Source: Cyanobacteriota bacterium (lineage in GTDB: Bacteria; Cyanobacteriota; Cyanobacteriia; Leptolyngbyales; Leptolyngbyaceae). From it: a stretch of 7,034 bases of DNA. The position numbers were made by a program, and so were the translations under genes. The DNA lies in contig JAIXVO010000442.1 of the NCBI GenBank assembly GCA_027482985.1, forward strand, positions 1 to 7,034, given 5' to 3'. The notes below the pieces were generated by a model, which did not search any database, had not been told where the DNA came from, and worked only from the letters and a program-made list of their open reading frames with translations. This document shows, piece after piece, positions 1 to 5,430 of the stretch; positions within the stretch are counted from its first letter, which is position 1; every line of letters starts with the position of its first letter.

Positions 1-2
1 AA

Positions 3-27
3 GTAAGGCTGACTGCTTCTAGCTTAC
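3..27 (-). terminator. Weak hairpin after the GerMN gene
   Basis: GTAAG (3-7) pairs with CTTAC (23-27), extended by CT/AG (9-10 with 21-22) across one bulged base, with a ten-base loop. It lies 20 bases beyond the GerMN stop on the minus strand. There is no clear T run within the window, so termination is only a possibility. Confidence 0.25.
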
Positions 28-46
28 AAACTGCCTTCCTAAATCA

Positions 47-709
47 CTACAACGGGAAGTCTTTTGTAAACTGTTTGCGGGTAACAGGTTGCTCCACCAC
101 TAAGCCTTCGCCGCCTAAAGTCTGGAGCGGTTTGCCTTCCACCGATAGCCAGACAGCGGCATCGGGATTGAGGCTAGTCGCCGTATACAACACCTGTGCC
201 AGCCTCCCCTCCATGGAGACACTACCGCCGCCTGTGGTGAATTGCCGCGACAGGTTGATATGCACGCCATCCGCTTTAACGCTGAGGTCAAGAAGCTGGG
301 TGCCCACTGGGATGGTGCTGGAGAGGTCGGTCTGGGGTGGTCCTGCGACTAACTGTTTCATCGCGGTTTCGAGTAACCCTTCCGGGGTGGAGGTGGAGGT
401 CAGCTTAACGGGCTGTGGCACCAGTTGAATTTTGTTATCTGTGGCCTTCAACCAGTACACCTGGAGGGTTTTATCAACGGTGACCGGAGCCACGGTCGCG
501 GGCTGGTTGGCGGCTTGGGTGGGATCGTCAGCTGCCCCCACACTGCCAGAATCTTTTGGCTGGGCGTGTTCTAGGGCGTTGGGTGGAGTCGTCGCAGTGT
601 GGTTTTTCCAGGTCCACCAGGCCATACCGCTGCCTGTCGCCACGAGGAAAGCAACGAAGCCCGCGATCGCGGCGGGTGGCAAAAGACGACGGGGATGTTG
701 GTCTTGCAT
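47..709 (-). CDS. Membrane-anchored GerMN-domain protein
   Basis: 220 residues from the ATG at 709. Residues 1-11 are short and basic, and one hydrophobic segment follows at about 12-32, so the protein is probably a single-pass inner-membrane protein with its bulk on the periplasmic side. A low-complexity Ala/Pro/Thr linker covers about 38-78. The GerMN fold covers about 82-205, with family features VYWLK (84-88), LVPQPVKL (96-103), the IPVGTQLLDL stretch (133-142), the INLS strand (151-154) and AQVLYT (171-176). The C-terminus has GEGLVVEQPVTRK (200-212). GerMN was named after the Bacillus spore germination protein GerM. In non-sporulating bacteria it occurs in envelope proteins, often near cell-wall amidases, so an envelope or peptidoglycan role is inference. 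An in-frame TTG at 724 would add five residues but lies inside the Shine-Dalgarno stretch, so I prefer the ATG. Domain call is firm; function is not. Confidence 0.88.
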   Translation of the reverse strand: MQDQHPRRLLPPAAIAGFVAFLVATGSGMAWWTWKNHTATTPPNALEHAQPKDSGSVGAADDPTQAANQPATVAPVTVDKTLQVYWLKATDNKIQLVPQPVKLTSTSTPEGLLETAMKQLVAGPPQTDLSSTIPVGTQLLDLSVKADGVHINLSRQFTTGGGSVSMEGRLAQVLYTATSLNPDAAVWLSVEGKPLQTLGGEGLVVEQPVTRKQFTKDFPL

Positions 710-866
710 CGGGAACTCCTCCAAGGGGGTGGCAAATCACGACAGCGCTCCAGCGATCGCCATGGTGACTAATCTACGTTATAGTTCTACACCCAACTTT
801 TGGTGTTTCCGTCAAGAAGTAATGAGTCTTTAGATGACCGCGCAGGATTGCCTGTTGCCCTATGCC
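710..866. other. Short gap between the GerMN and pentapeptide genes
   Basis: 157 bases between two minus-strand genes. It holds the ribosome binding site of the GerMN gene, one HIP1 octamer (753-760) and no open frame that looks coding. I see no clear -35/-10 pair and no hairpin followed by a T run, so whether the two genes share a transcript cannot be decided from sequence. Confidence 0.5.
716..722 (-). promoter_or_regulatory. Ribosome binding site of the GerMN gene
   Basis: Read on the minus strand the bases are GGAGGAG, six bases (TTCCCG) before the ATG at 709. This is the strongest Shine-Dalgarno match in the window. It decides the start, because the in-frame TTG at 724 sits immediately upstream of it rather than downstream. 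Confidence 0.75.
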
Positions 867-871
867 CTATG
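856..871. repeat. Two-copy tandem heptamer TGCCCTA
   Basis: TGCCCTA is repeated directly at 856-862 and 863-869 and followed by TG. The second copy overlaps the stop codon of the pentapeptide gene (867-869). Cyanobacterial genomes carry families of short tandem heptamers, but two copies are too few to assign it to one. Confidence 0.4.
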
Positions 872-1823
872 AGTGAATTTCGCCGTTGGGCATAATGGTT
901 TCCCGCAGGCAGGTGCCCGTCAAATCGGAGCCTCGCAGGTTCGCGTCCTTTAAATTGGCGCGGTGTAAATTGGCTTCGCGGAGATTGGTCAGGCTGAGAT
1001 TGGCACCTTGCAAATTGCACTCGCGCAAATTGACCCGCGATAGATTGGCACCGTGTAAGTTAGCCGCTTGCAAATCGGCCAGACTGAGGGTCGCTTCGCG
1101 CAAATCGGCATCCCGCAAAACGGCTTCAATCAAACTGGCTTTGTACAAATTCGCCCCGATCAGCGTCGCCCCGACCAAGCTGGCTTTGTGCAGGTTAGCA
1201 CTGAGAAAATTTGCCATACAGAGATTGGCCAGACTTAAGTTCGTGCCTTCCAAATTCGCGGCAAACAACGTTGCCCCAATCATATTTGCCATACAAAGAT
1301 TCGCCATGCTGAGATTTGTGAGGCTAAGATTGGCTTCCCGCAAATTCGCCATACTGAAGTCGGCTTCGCGCAAATCCGCTTTGTAGAGGCTCGCTTCCCA
1401 CAAATTTGCTTTGTAGAGAATTGCGGTATACAGCGTCGCGCCCTCCAGCAAAGCTGTACACAGATTGGCTTCCCGTAAGTTCGCCATACTCAAATCCACT
1501 TGACTGAGATCGGCTTCCCGCAAGTCGGCCTTATAGAGATTGGCTTCCCGTAAGTTGGCTTTGTAGAGCACAGCGGTGTAGAGGGTGACTCGCTCCAGCA
1601 TGGCAATCCGCAGGTTGGCTCCCTCCAGATTCGCCATTGTCAGATCGCCATGAGCAAAGGTGACTTCGCGCAAGTCGGCATTGGGCAAGTTAATTTCTCT
1701 CAGGTTAATATCCCGGAGGTTGGCACCTTCCAGATTGGCGATCGCTTTAGGATGATTTTGCCACCAATGATTCCAGGAAGAGACCCCCTGCTTTAACAAG
1801 GCAAGATGCTCATCGTCTGCCAT
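867..1823 (-). CDS. Pentapeptide-repeat protein, about 56 repeats
   Basis: 318 residues with no signal peptide, so probably cytoplasmic. Residues 1-30 form a cap with KQGVSSWNHWWQNHP (11-25), a W-rich lead-in known from cyanobacterial pentapeptide proteins. From residue 31 to 310 the A(N/D)Lxx pattern runs in one unbroken register: the central position (31, 36, 41 and so on to 306) is always Leu, or Phe/Met at 56, 156, 181 and 206. This predicts a right-handed quadrilateral beta-helix of about 14 coils with no loop. The tail MPNGEIHS (311-318) resembles a common C-terminal cap. Residues 76-120 and 126-165 are an internal duplication. ATG at 1823 has AGGGG nine bases upstream. Relatives include gyrase-protecting Qnr/MfpA proteins, but most cyanobacterial members have no known role, so I assign none. 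Only one HIP1 site falls in the gene, near its 5' end. Confidence 0.95.
   Translation of the reverse strand: MADDEHLALLKQGVSSWNHWWQNHPKAIANLEGANLRDINLREINLPNADLREVTFAHGDLTMANLEGANLRIAMLERVTLYTAVLYKANLREANLYKADLREADLSQVDLSMANLREANLCTALLEGATLYTAILYKANLWEASLYKADLREADFSMANLREANLSLTNLSMANLCMANMIGATLFAANLEGTNLSLANLCMANFLSANLHKASLVGATLIGANLYKASLIEAVLRDADLREATLSLADLQAANLHGANLSRVNLRECNLQGANLSLTNLREANLHRANLKDANLRGSDLTGTCLRETIMPNGEIHS
1329..1598 (-). repeat. Internal duplication in the pentapeptide gene
   Basis: Copy A (1464-1598, residues 76-120) and copy B (1329-1448, residues 126-165) both read LExxTLYTAxLYKANL, then LYKADLREAD, then SMANLREANL. The offset is 50 residues in the first part and 45 in the last part, because the pentapeptide LSQVD (106-110) of copy A has no counterpart in copy B. 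It looks like a segmental duplication plus one pentapeptide gain or loss. Confidence 0.75.
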
Positions 1824-1832
1824 TTCATATTG

Positions 1833-1837
1833 CCCCT
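1833..1837 (-). promoter_or_regulatory. Ribosome binding site of the pentapeptide gene
   Basis: AGGGG on the minus strand lies nine bases before the ATG at 1823. It supports that start. Confidence 0.55.
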
Positions 1838-2088
1838 GAGTACGATGCCGTCGGCTCCCGCCTTAGTATGCCCGAAGGCTATTGGATTCACACCAGGAAA
1901 TTACTGGGAATCAGCAATTATGCTTACGTATACTCAGGGTACCGGGATGTAGTGGCGATAGTGTAATAAAACTTAAGCGCCCATTTGCTTCAGGACAAGC
2001 TGACTTCTGTTACAGTTACTTCACTAAAATTTAAAGCAGGAGCTTTTAAACGGGTTTCTCGTTAAGATAAGCAGTAACAAATTTGACT

Positions 2089-2112
2089 TCAGGGTTGCCC
2101 TGAGTAACTCAG
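2089..2112. repeat. Two overlapping perfect palindromes
   Basis: TCAGGG-TTG-CCCTGA (2089-2103) and CTGAGT-A-ACTCAG (2100-2112) each have perfect 6-base arms and share the bases CTGA (2100-2103), so only one hairpin can form at a time. An outer near-match, GACTTCA (2085-2091) with TGAAAGTC (2113-2120), could close around the pair with a one-base bulge. No T run follows, so it is not a typical terminator. It could be an operator or an RNA switch element; the function is not known. Confidence 0.5.
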
Positions 2113-2176
2113 TGAAAGTCAGCAATTGCATCACATTCAAAGCTAATTGGATGACCTGTTGCTAGGTTGCCTGAGT
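2093..2176 (+). repeat. Direct repeat GGTTGC(C)CTGAGT
   Basis: GGTTGCCCTGAGT (2093-2105) recurs as GGTTGCCTGAGT (2165-2176), differing by one C, 72 bases apart. The first copy forms part of the overlapping palindromes; the second lacks the flanking bases needed for either hairpin. Two protein-binding sites or a chance duplication are both possible. Confidence 0.4.
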
Positions 2177-2192
2177 TCGTTTCATTAAAAGT

Positions 2193-2215
2193 CCAACAGC
2201 CACGATCGGTTGGCT
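2193..2215. repeat. Inverted repeat around a CGATCG core
   Basis: CCAAC (2193-2197) pairs with GTTGG (2209-2213), or alternatively AGCCA (2198-2202) with TGGCT (2211-2215). It lies 33 bases before the ATG at 2248, where an operator would be plausible, but 5-base arms are weak evidence. Confidence 0.3.
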
Positions 2216-2247
2216 CTCTTCTAAAGTAAAAAATCTTTGCTAACCCT

Positions 2248-2454
2248 ATGACCAACCATGAATTTACTCAATCGTTTAATCTTGCTAAGGCATTAGATTT
2301 AGTTGTTTCCAGTCGAATTATTAACGGTGTTTTATACGTTTACAATACGGCTGGGCAGGCAAGACCCTGGGAAAGCTTCGCCTCCGAATTTCCTCTGGAA
2401 CGATTGCAAGCGATGGTAGCGCGATCGCAACTCCGCCAAAACCCTGCAAATTAG
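2248..2454 (+). CDS. Small protein of unknown function, 68 residues
   Basis: I do not recognise this protein. It starts at ATG 2248; an in-frame TAA at 2227-2229 rules out a longer version. No good Shine-Dalgarno precedes it, which is common in cyanobacteria. It has no signal peptide or membrane segment. The composition is that of a small soluble globular protein: a probable helix (NLAKALDLVVSS, 11-22), a strand-like turn (IINGVLYVYNTAG, 24-36), then WESFASEFPLERLQAMV (41-57), which looks helical. The first half is AT-rich, while the end carries a HIP1 site (2421-2428). Its stop TAG (2452-2454) interlocks with the stop of the opposite gene. The sensible amino-acid pattern and the fit against its neighbour make it likely real. 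Confidence 0.65.
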   Translation: MTNHEFTQSFNLAKALDLVVSSRIINGVLYVYNTAGQARPWESFASEFPLERLQAMVARSQLRQNPAN

Positions 2455-2888
2455 GGCGATTCCGGCGGCATCTGGACAACTTCGGTGACGACCAAGGTGC
2501 GGATTTCTTGCAGGAGTGCCGCCTGTTCTTGCTGCATCGCTTCAAGCCGGGACAGGATAGTCAGCAAGCGCTGTTCCGGACTCGAAGGGGTGACTGGAGG
2601 CGTTGACGGCGATCGCGTCAGTAAATTTGTGGTGGTCGTCAAGAGCCAGGTTGCCAATCGCACGGGTGCCCGCAGAATCGCGATCCAGATGCGCTCAGTC
2701 AAGCGGGCGATCGCCCCGAACAAACCCCGCAGTAAGACGAGACTGACCAGCAGTAAACCAGCACTCCAGAAGGGATGACCTAGGCACCAGGCCACTACAG
2801 GATGTTCTTGCATCCACGTTTGGATCATGGTGACGTTCGCATCTTTTAAGGCATCAGCAGGGGAAACCAGTTTATTCATCAATGGCAT
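2451..2888 (-). CDS. Small membrane protein with C-terminal coiled coil
   Basis: 145 residues; family not recognised. A hydrophobic segment at about 38-60 (GHPFWSAGLLLVSLVLLRGL) should span the membrane, and a second, amphipathic stretch with Arg/Lys follows at about 61-85 and could lie along the membrane. A Pro/Ser/Thr linker (92-104) leads to a helix with heptad-like Leu/Ile spacing at about 105-134 (RLLTILSRLEAMQQEQAALL), probably a short coiled coil. There is no cleavable signal peptide. Two Met codons are possible (residues 1 and 4); the upstream sequence gives only a weak GAG for the first, so the start may shift by three codons. The gene is divergent from the cyclo-ligase, with 75 bases between starts, and its stop interlocks with that of the 68-residue gene. 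Three HIP1-rich neighbours and two internal HIP1 sites (2609, 2707) support native DNA. Confidence 0.75.
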   Translation of the reverse strand: MPLMNKLVSPADALKDANVTMIQTWMQEHPVVAWCLGHPFWSAGLLLVSLVLLRGLFGAIARLTERIWIAILRAPVRLATWLLTTTTNLLTRSPSTPPVTPSSPEQRLLTILSRLEAMQQEQAALLQEIRTLVVTEVVQMPPESP

Positions 2889-2898
2889 AGTCTCAGGC

Positions 2899-2926
2899 TT
2901 GAGTTCGAGGATGATTAGAGTAGTTT
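2899..2926 (+). promoter_or_regulatory. Weak candidate promoter for cyclo-ligase and helicase
   Basis: TTGAGT (2899-2904) and TAGTTT (2921-2926) are separated by 16 bases and would start transcription about 30 bases before the ATG at 2964. Both boxes match the consensus only partly, so this is a suggestion for where the promoter lies in the 75-base divergent gap. Confidence 0.25.
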
Positions 2927-2963
2927 CAGCCTAACCTAACCGTTCTGCTTTCCGACTTTCTGC

Positions 2964-3548
2964 ATGGTGCACTCTGATTTCTCCCCTCTCCCGACGACCA
3001 AAGCGGCGCTCCGTCGCCATTTCCTCAAACTGCGACAAACTCTGTCGATCGCCGATTGGCAGCACCAGAGCCAGAGTTTGTGTGAGCAGTTGCAGCAGGC
3101 GGAGTGGTGGCAGCGATCGCAAACGATTTTGGCCTATTGCAGCACTCGCCAGGAACCCGACTTAAGCTTCCTGTTCACCCTCCCCAAAACTTGGGGACTG
3201 CCCCGCTGTGTCGGGTCAAAACTGATTTGGCATGAGTGGTCGCCTACGACTGATTTACCCTTACAGTCTGGCACTTTTGGCATTCTGGAACCGCATCCCG
3301 ACTCACCCCGGTTAACGGCAGCCGAGGTGGACTTGATTCTGGTGCCTGCGATCGCCTGTGATCATCGCGGTTATCGCCTGGGCTATGGCGGTGGCTTTTA
3401 CGATCGCCTCCTGAGTGCGTCCGAGTGGGCCGAGAAACCGACCGTTGGGATTGTGTTTGAGCAAGCGGTGGTCGCGCAACTCCCCTCGGATGAGTGGGAC
3501 AAGCCCTTGCAAGCCGTTTGTACCGAGGCCAAATTCAGGGTGTTCTAA
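2964..3548 (+). CDS. 5-formyltetrahydrofolate cyclo-ligase
   Basis: 194 residues, normal length for the family. The enzyme uses ATP to convert 5-formyltetrahydrofolate to 5,10-methenyltetrahydrofolate, returning a dead-end folate to the one-carbon pool in the cytoplasm. Visible family features in order: a basic N-terminal helix KAALRRHFLKLRQTLS (13-28), the sheet AYCSTRQEPD (57-66), FGILEP (105-110) matching the usual G-I-x-E-P, DLILVPAIACDHRGYRLG (123-140), the phosphate-binding GYGGGFYDRLL (140-150), and a C-terminal LPSDEWDKPLQAVCTE (173-188) matching the usual P-x-E-x-x-D-x-x-V-x-T-E. ATG 2964 has no clear Shine-Dalgarno, but the alignment to the family begins soon after it. The helicase gene follows 50 bases downstream on the same strand, so co-transcription is likely though no functional link is obvious. 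The E. coli counterpart is known as fau/ygfA. Confidence 0.95.
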   Translation: MVHSDFSPLPTTKAALRRHFLKLRQTLSIADWQHQSQSLCEQLQQAEWWQRSQTILAYCSTRQEPDLSFLFTLPKTWGLPRCVGSKLIWHEWSPTTDLPLQSGTFGILEPHPDSPRLTAAEVDLILVPAIACDHRGYRLGYGGGFYDRLLSASEWAEKPTVGIVFEQAVVAQLPSDEWDKPLQAVCTEAKFRVF

Positions 3549-3557
3549 GAAATTTCT
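3548..3557. repeat. 10-base perfect palindrome AGAAATTTCT
   Basis: It begins at the last base of the cyclo-ligase stop codon, in the 50-base gap before the helicase gene. There is no spacer or following T run, so it is not a terminator; it may be chance in AT-rich sequence. Confidence 0.3.
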
Positions 3558-3598
3558 CTGGGCATCCTAAATTTATTCAGGTGCATTCATGAGGCGCT

Positions 3599-5059
3599 AT
3601 GCAGCATCCCCCCACCCAGGCTGATCCCACTGCTCCAGCGGCAATGCAGGCCGCGTTACAACGATTTTTCGGCTACAACCAATTCCGGCCACCACAACAG
3701 GCGATCGTCGCCTGTCTGCTCCAGCAACAAGATGCCCTGATTGTGCTACCAACGGGCGGCGGTAAGTCCATTTGCTTCCAACTGCCAGCGTTGATGCAAC
3801 CAGGGTTAACCATCGTAATTTCGCCGCTGGTGGCCTTGATGGAAAACCAGGTGCAGGAATTACGCCAACGGCACCTGCCAGCCGGAGTGTTACACAGTCA
3901 ACTCGCGAAAGACACCTATCGTCAAACGCTGGGACTACTCGCCAATCAGCGATTACGCTTACTCTACCTCTCACCCGAAACGCTGCTCAACTCCAAGGTG
4001 TGGCAGGTCCTCTGTCAGCCGTCAGTACAGGTGCGATCGCTGGTGATTGACGAAGCACATTGTTTGGTGCAGTGGGGCGAAACGTTTCGGCCGGCTTACT
4101 ATCGCCTGGGGGCAGTGCGGCGATCGCTCCAGGCTTCCCCGCAGAATGCTCATTTGGCGATCGCGGCCTTCACCGCCACCGCCGATGTGCAGGCACAACA
4201 AACCATCCAACGAATTTTGCAATTAGATCAGCCCCAGGTATTTCGGCAAAACCCTTATCGCGACAACCTGCATTTACGGCTGCAAACTGTCTGGACACCC
4301 CGACAACGACGACGGCAACTTGCAACCTTCATCAGCCAGCAACGAACAGCATCCGGGCTGGTGTATGTCCGCACCCGCCGTGACAGTGAGAGTCTTGCCG
4401 AGTGGTTGAGCCAGCAGGGATGGGCAACCGCCGCCTATCATGCGGGATTGAGTCCGACCGAGCGCCGGGCGATCGAAGCCGCCTGGTTGACGGATCACCT
4501 CCAGTTTGTGGTTTGTACGAACGCCTTCGGGATGGGGATTAACAAATCCAATGTGAGATGGGTGGCGCATTATCAAGCCCCCCTGTTGCTCTCAGAATAT
4601 GTCCAAGAAGTGGGACGAGCGGGACGGGATGGCAACCCCGCGATCGCCCTGATGTTAGTCAGCGAGCGCACGGGCTGGTTAGATTCGGCTGATCGTCAGC
4701 GGTGGCAATTTTTTCAACAGCAAGCGACGCAGCAAGCTCAAGCGGCGCATCAGGTAATGCAGCAACTACCCACGACAGGCGAGGTACAAGCTGTAAGTCG
4801 GCAGTTTCCCCACGGCGCGATCGCCCTGTCCCTGCTCCATCACCTCGGTCATCTAGACTGGCTCGATCCCTTTCATTACGTCATCCAAACGCGATCGCGG
4901 CTGGACTCATTAGGCCATTCCAACACAGCCGCCGTGGGGCAACTGCAACGCTACCTGACAACCCGGAGTTGTCGCTGGCAATTTCTCCTGGAGGCATTTG
5001 GGTTTGCCACCGAGGCCGCTGGCTTTCACTGTGGGCACTGCGACAATTGCCCAGCTTAA
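3599..5059 (+). CDS. recQ: RecQ-family ATP-dependent DNA helicase, short form
   Basis: 486 residues, a superfamily 2 3'-5' DNA helicase likely to act in recombination and repair of stalled forks. Motifs in order: motif 0 FRPPQQ (29-34), Walker A PTGGGKS (51-57), motif Ia SPLVALMENQV (75-85), DEAHC (151-155) with the aromatic-rich loop VQWGETFRPAYY (157-168), motif III FTATAD (191-196), motif IV LVYVRTRRDSESL (254-266), motif V CTNAFGMGINKSNVRWV (306-322), motif VI QEVGRAGRDG (336-345). All catalytic residues are present. The zinc knuckle is C458, C478, C481 and C484, two residues from the end. The usual winged-helix and HRDC domains after the knuckle are absent. Instead about 85 residues, including WLDPFHYVI (421-429), sit before it and may be a winged helix. 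RecS of Bacillus is also a short form, but I cannot align to it here. ATG 3599 has GAGG four bases upstream. Confidence 0.95.
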   Translation: MQHPPTQADPTAPAAMQAALQRFFGYNQFRPPQQAIVACLLQQQDALIVLPTGGGKSICFQLPALMQPGLTIVISPLVALMENQVQELRQRHLPAGVLHSQLAKDTYRQTLGLLANQRLRLLYLSPETLLNSKVWQVLCQPSVQVRSLVIDEAHCLVQWGETFRPAYYRLGAVRRSLQASPQNAHLAIAAFTATADVQAQQTIQRILQLDQPQVFRQNPYRDNLHLRLQTVWTPRQRRRQLATFISQQRTASGLVYVRTRRDSESLAEWLSQQGWATAAYHAGLSPTERRAIEAAWLTDHLQFVVCTNAFGMGINKSNVRWVAHYQAPLLLSEYVQEVGRAGRDGNPAIALMLVSERTGWLDSADRQRWQFFQQQATQQAQAAHQVMQQLPTTGEVQAVSRQFPHGAIALSLLHHLGHLDWLDPFHYVIQTRSRLDSLGHSNTAAVGQLQRYLTTRSCRWQFLLEAFGFATEAAGFHCGHCDNCPA

Positions 5060-5072
5060 GAAGCTATTTGTC
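5042..5072 (+). terminator. Imperfect hairpin at the end of the helicase gene
   Basis: GACAA (5042-5046) pairs with TTGTC (5068-5072), and inside it AGCTT (5053-5057) pairs with AAGCT (5061-5065) around a three-base loop, overlapping the stop codon TAA (5057-5059). An uneven internal loop separates the stems and no T run follows, so it is a poor intrinsic terminator. It may instead protect the 3' end of the mRNA. Confidence 0.25.
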
Positions 5073-5152
5073 AATGGCTATCTAACTGACTGAGAGAACC
5101 CTCGAAATCCCGATTCCAGCGTCGGTTGGGTTTCACGGGGTTCAACCCAGTC

Positions 5153-5398
5153 ATGGAAAAAGTCAAGTATAGGCGAGACAATTTGGTAAGATTCGGGAGC
5201 CTAGCGATGGCGAGAGTTTTGGCAGTTAAGCAGGCGTAACACCGGACTTTGATTGAACTTAATGAAAAAGTTGACAAAATTCTCGGATCAATTTTGGTTT
5301 CTGGTGGTACATTAGCTGCAATCAACTTCTCAGAGGGACAGGATGGGGTTGATCTTTGTCATGTCGCCCTCCCACTAGAAGCTGATCTGCCTGTCTAA
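5153..5398 (+). pseudogene. Possible decayed small gene with one in-frame stop
   Basis: From ATG 5153 the frame reads 28 codons (MEKVKYRRDNLVRF, then VLAVKQA) to TAA at 5237-5239. It then stays open in the same frame for another 52 codons to TAA at 5396-5398, including LIELNEKVDKILGSILV and INFSEGQDGVDLCHVALP. The second part has a protein-like pattern, with an amphipathic helix followed by a hydrophobic strand. A CAA-to-TAA change would explain the break. Alternatively, the TTG at 5249 could start an intact 49-residue protein, but no Shine-Dalgarno precedes it. I do not recognise a family. A chance open frame cannot be excluded. Confidence 0.3.
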
Positions 5399-5416
5399 CC
5401 TGATGCCATCACCAAC

Positions 5417-5420
5417 GGAG
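5417..5420 (+). promoter_or_regulatory. Ribosome binding site of the coiled-coil gene
   Basis: GGAG lies ten bases before GTG 5431. It supports the GTG start; the nearby ATG at 5403 is out of frame. Confidence 0.45.
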
Positions 5421-5430
5421 TTGCTCAACT

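Larger units (their letters stand above)
1824..2247. other. 424-base divergent intergenic region
   Basis: This gap lies between the starts of the minus-strand pentapeptide gene and the plus-strand 68-residue gene, so it should hold both promoters. It has no HIP1 octamer and no convincing coding frame. Visible structure: a 5-bp hairpin GCCTT/AAGGC (1860-1864 with 1875-1879) in the leader of the pentapeptide gene; overlapping palindromes at 2089-2112; a direct repeat GGTTGC(C)CTGAGT at 2093-2105 and 2165-2176; and an inverted repeat around a CGATCG core at 2193-2215. I find no -35/-10 pair with good matches and spacing on either strand. Confidence 0.6.
5060..5430. other. 371-base gap with a degenerate frame
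   Basis: This gap lies between the helicase stop and the GTG start of the coiled-coil gene. It has no HIP1 octamer and a lower GC share than its neighbours. It contains a broken plus-strand frame (5153-5398), a perfect TTGACA box at 5271-5276 with no acceptable -10 at 16-18 bases, and GGAG (5417-5420) ahead of the coiled-coil gene. A minus-strand open frame at 5071-5325 has an unconvincing protein composition and is not called. Confidence 0.5.

Noticed and set aside
75..428. 117-residue plus-strand frame opposite the GerMN gene
   Set aside because: It lies wholly inside the well-supported minus-strand gene and its product resembles no protein family.
886..1386. 166-residue open frame antisense to the pentapeptide gene
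   Set aside because: Its Lys/Arg/Leu/Ala-rich sequence repeats with the same five-codon period and is a mirror of the repeat DNA on the other strand; it has no ribosome binding site.
1329..1598. CRISPR-like or tandem DNA repeat array in the pentapeptide gene
   Set aside because: The periodicity is 15 bases and follows the protein pattern; there are no identical repeats with unique spacers of the right size.
3597..3974. 125-residue minus-strand frame opposite the helicase start
   Set aside because: It is a shadow of the RecQ frame, which has all helicase motifs in this stretch.
5271..5276. Perfect -35 box TTGACA
   Set aside because: No sequence resembling a -10 box lies 16-18 bases downstream; the best there is TTGGTT.
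5071..5325. 84-residue minus-strand frame in the gap after the helicase
   Set aside because: No ribosome binding site, unconvincing composition, and the opposite strand reads more like a protein.
5321..5353. Inverted repeat ATCAAC/GTTGAT
   Set aside because: Six-base arms with a 21-base loop are expected by chance in a gap of this size.
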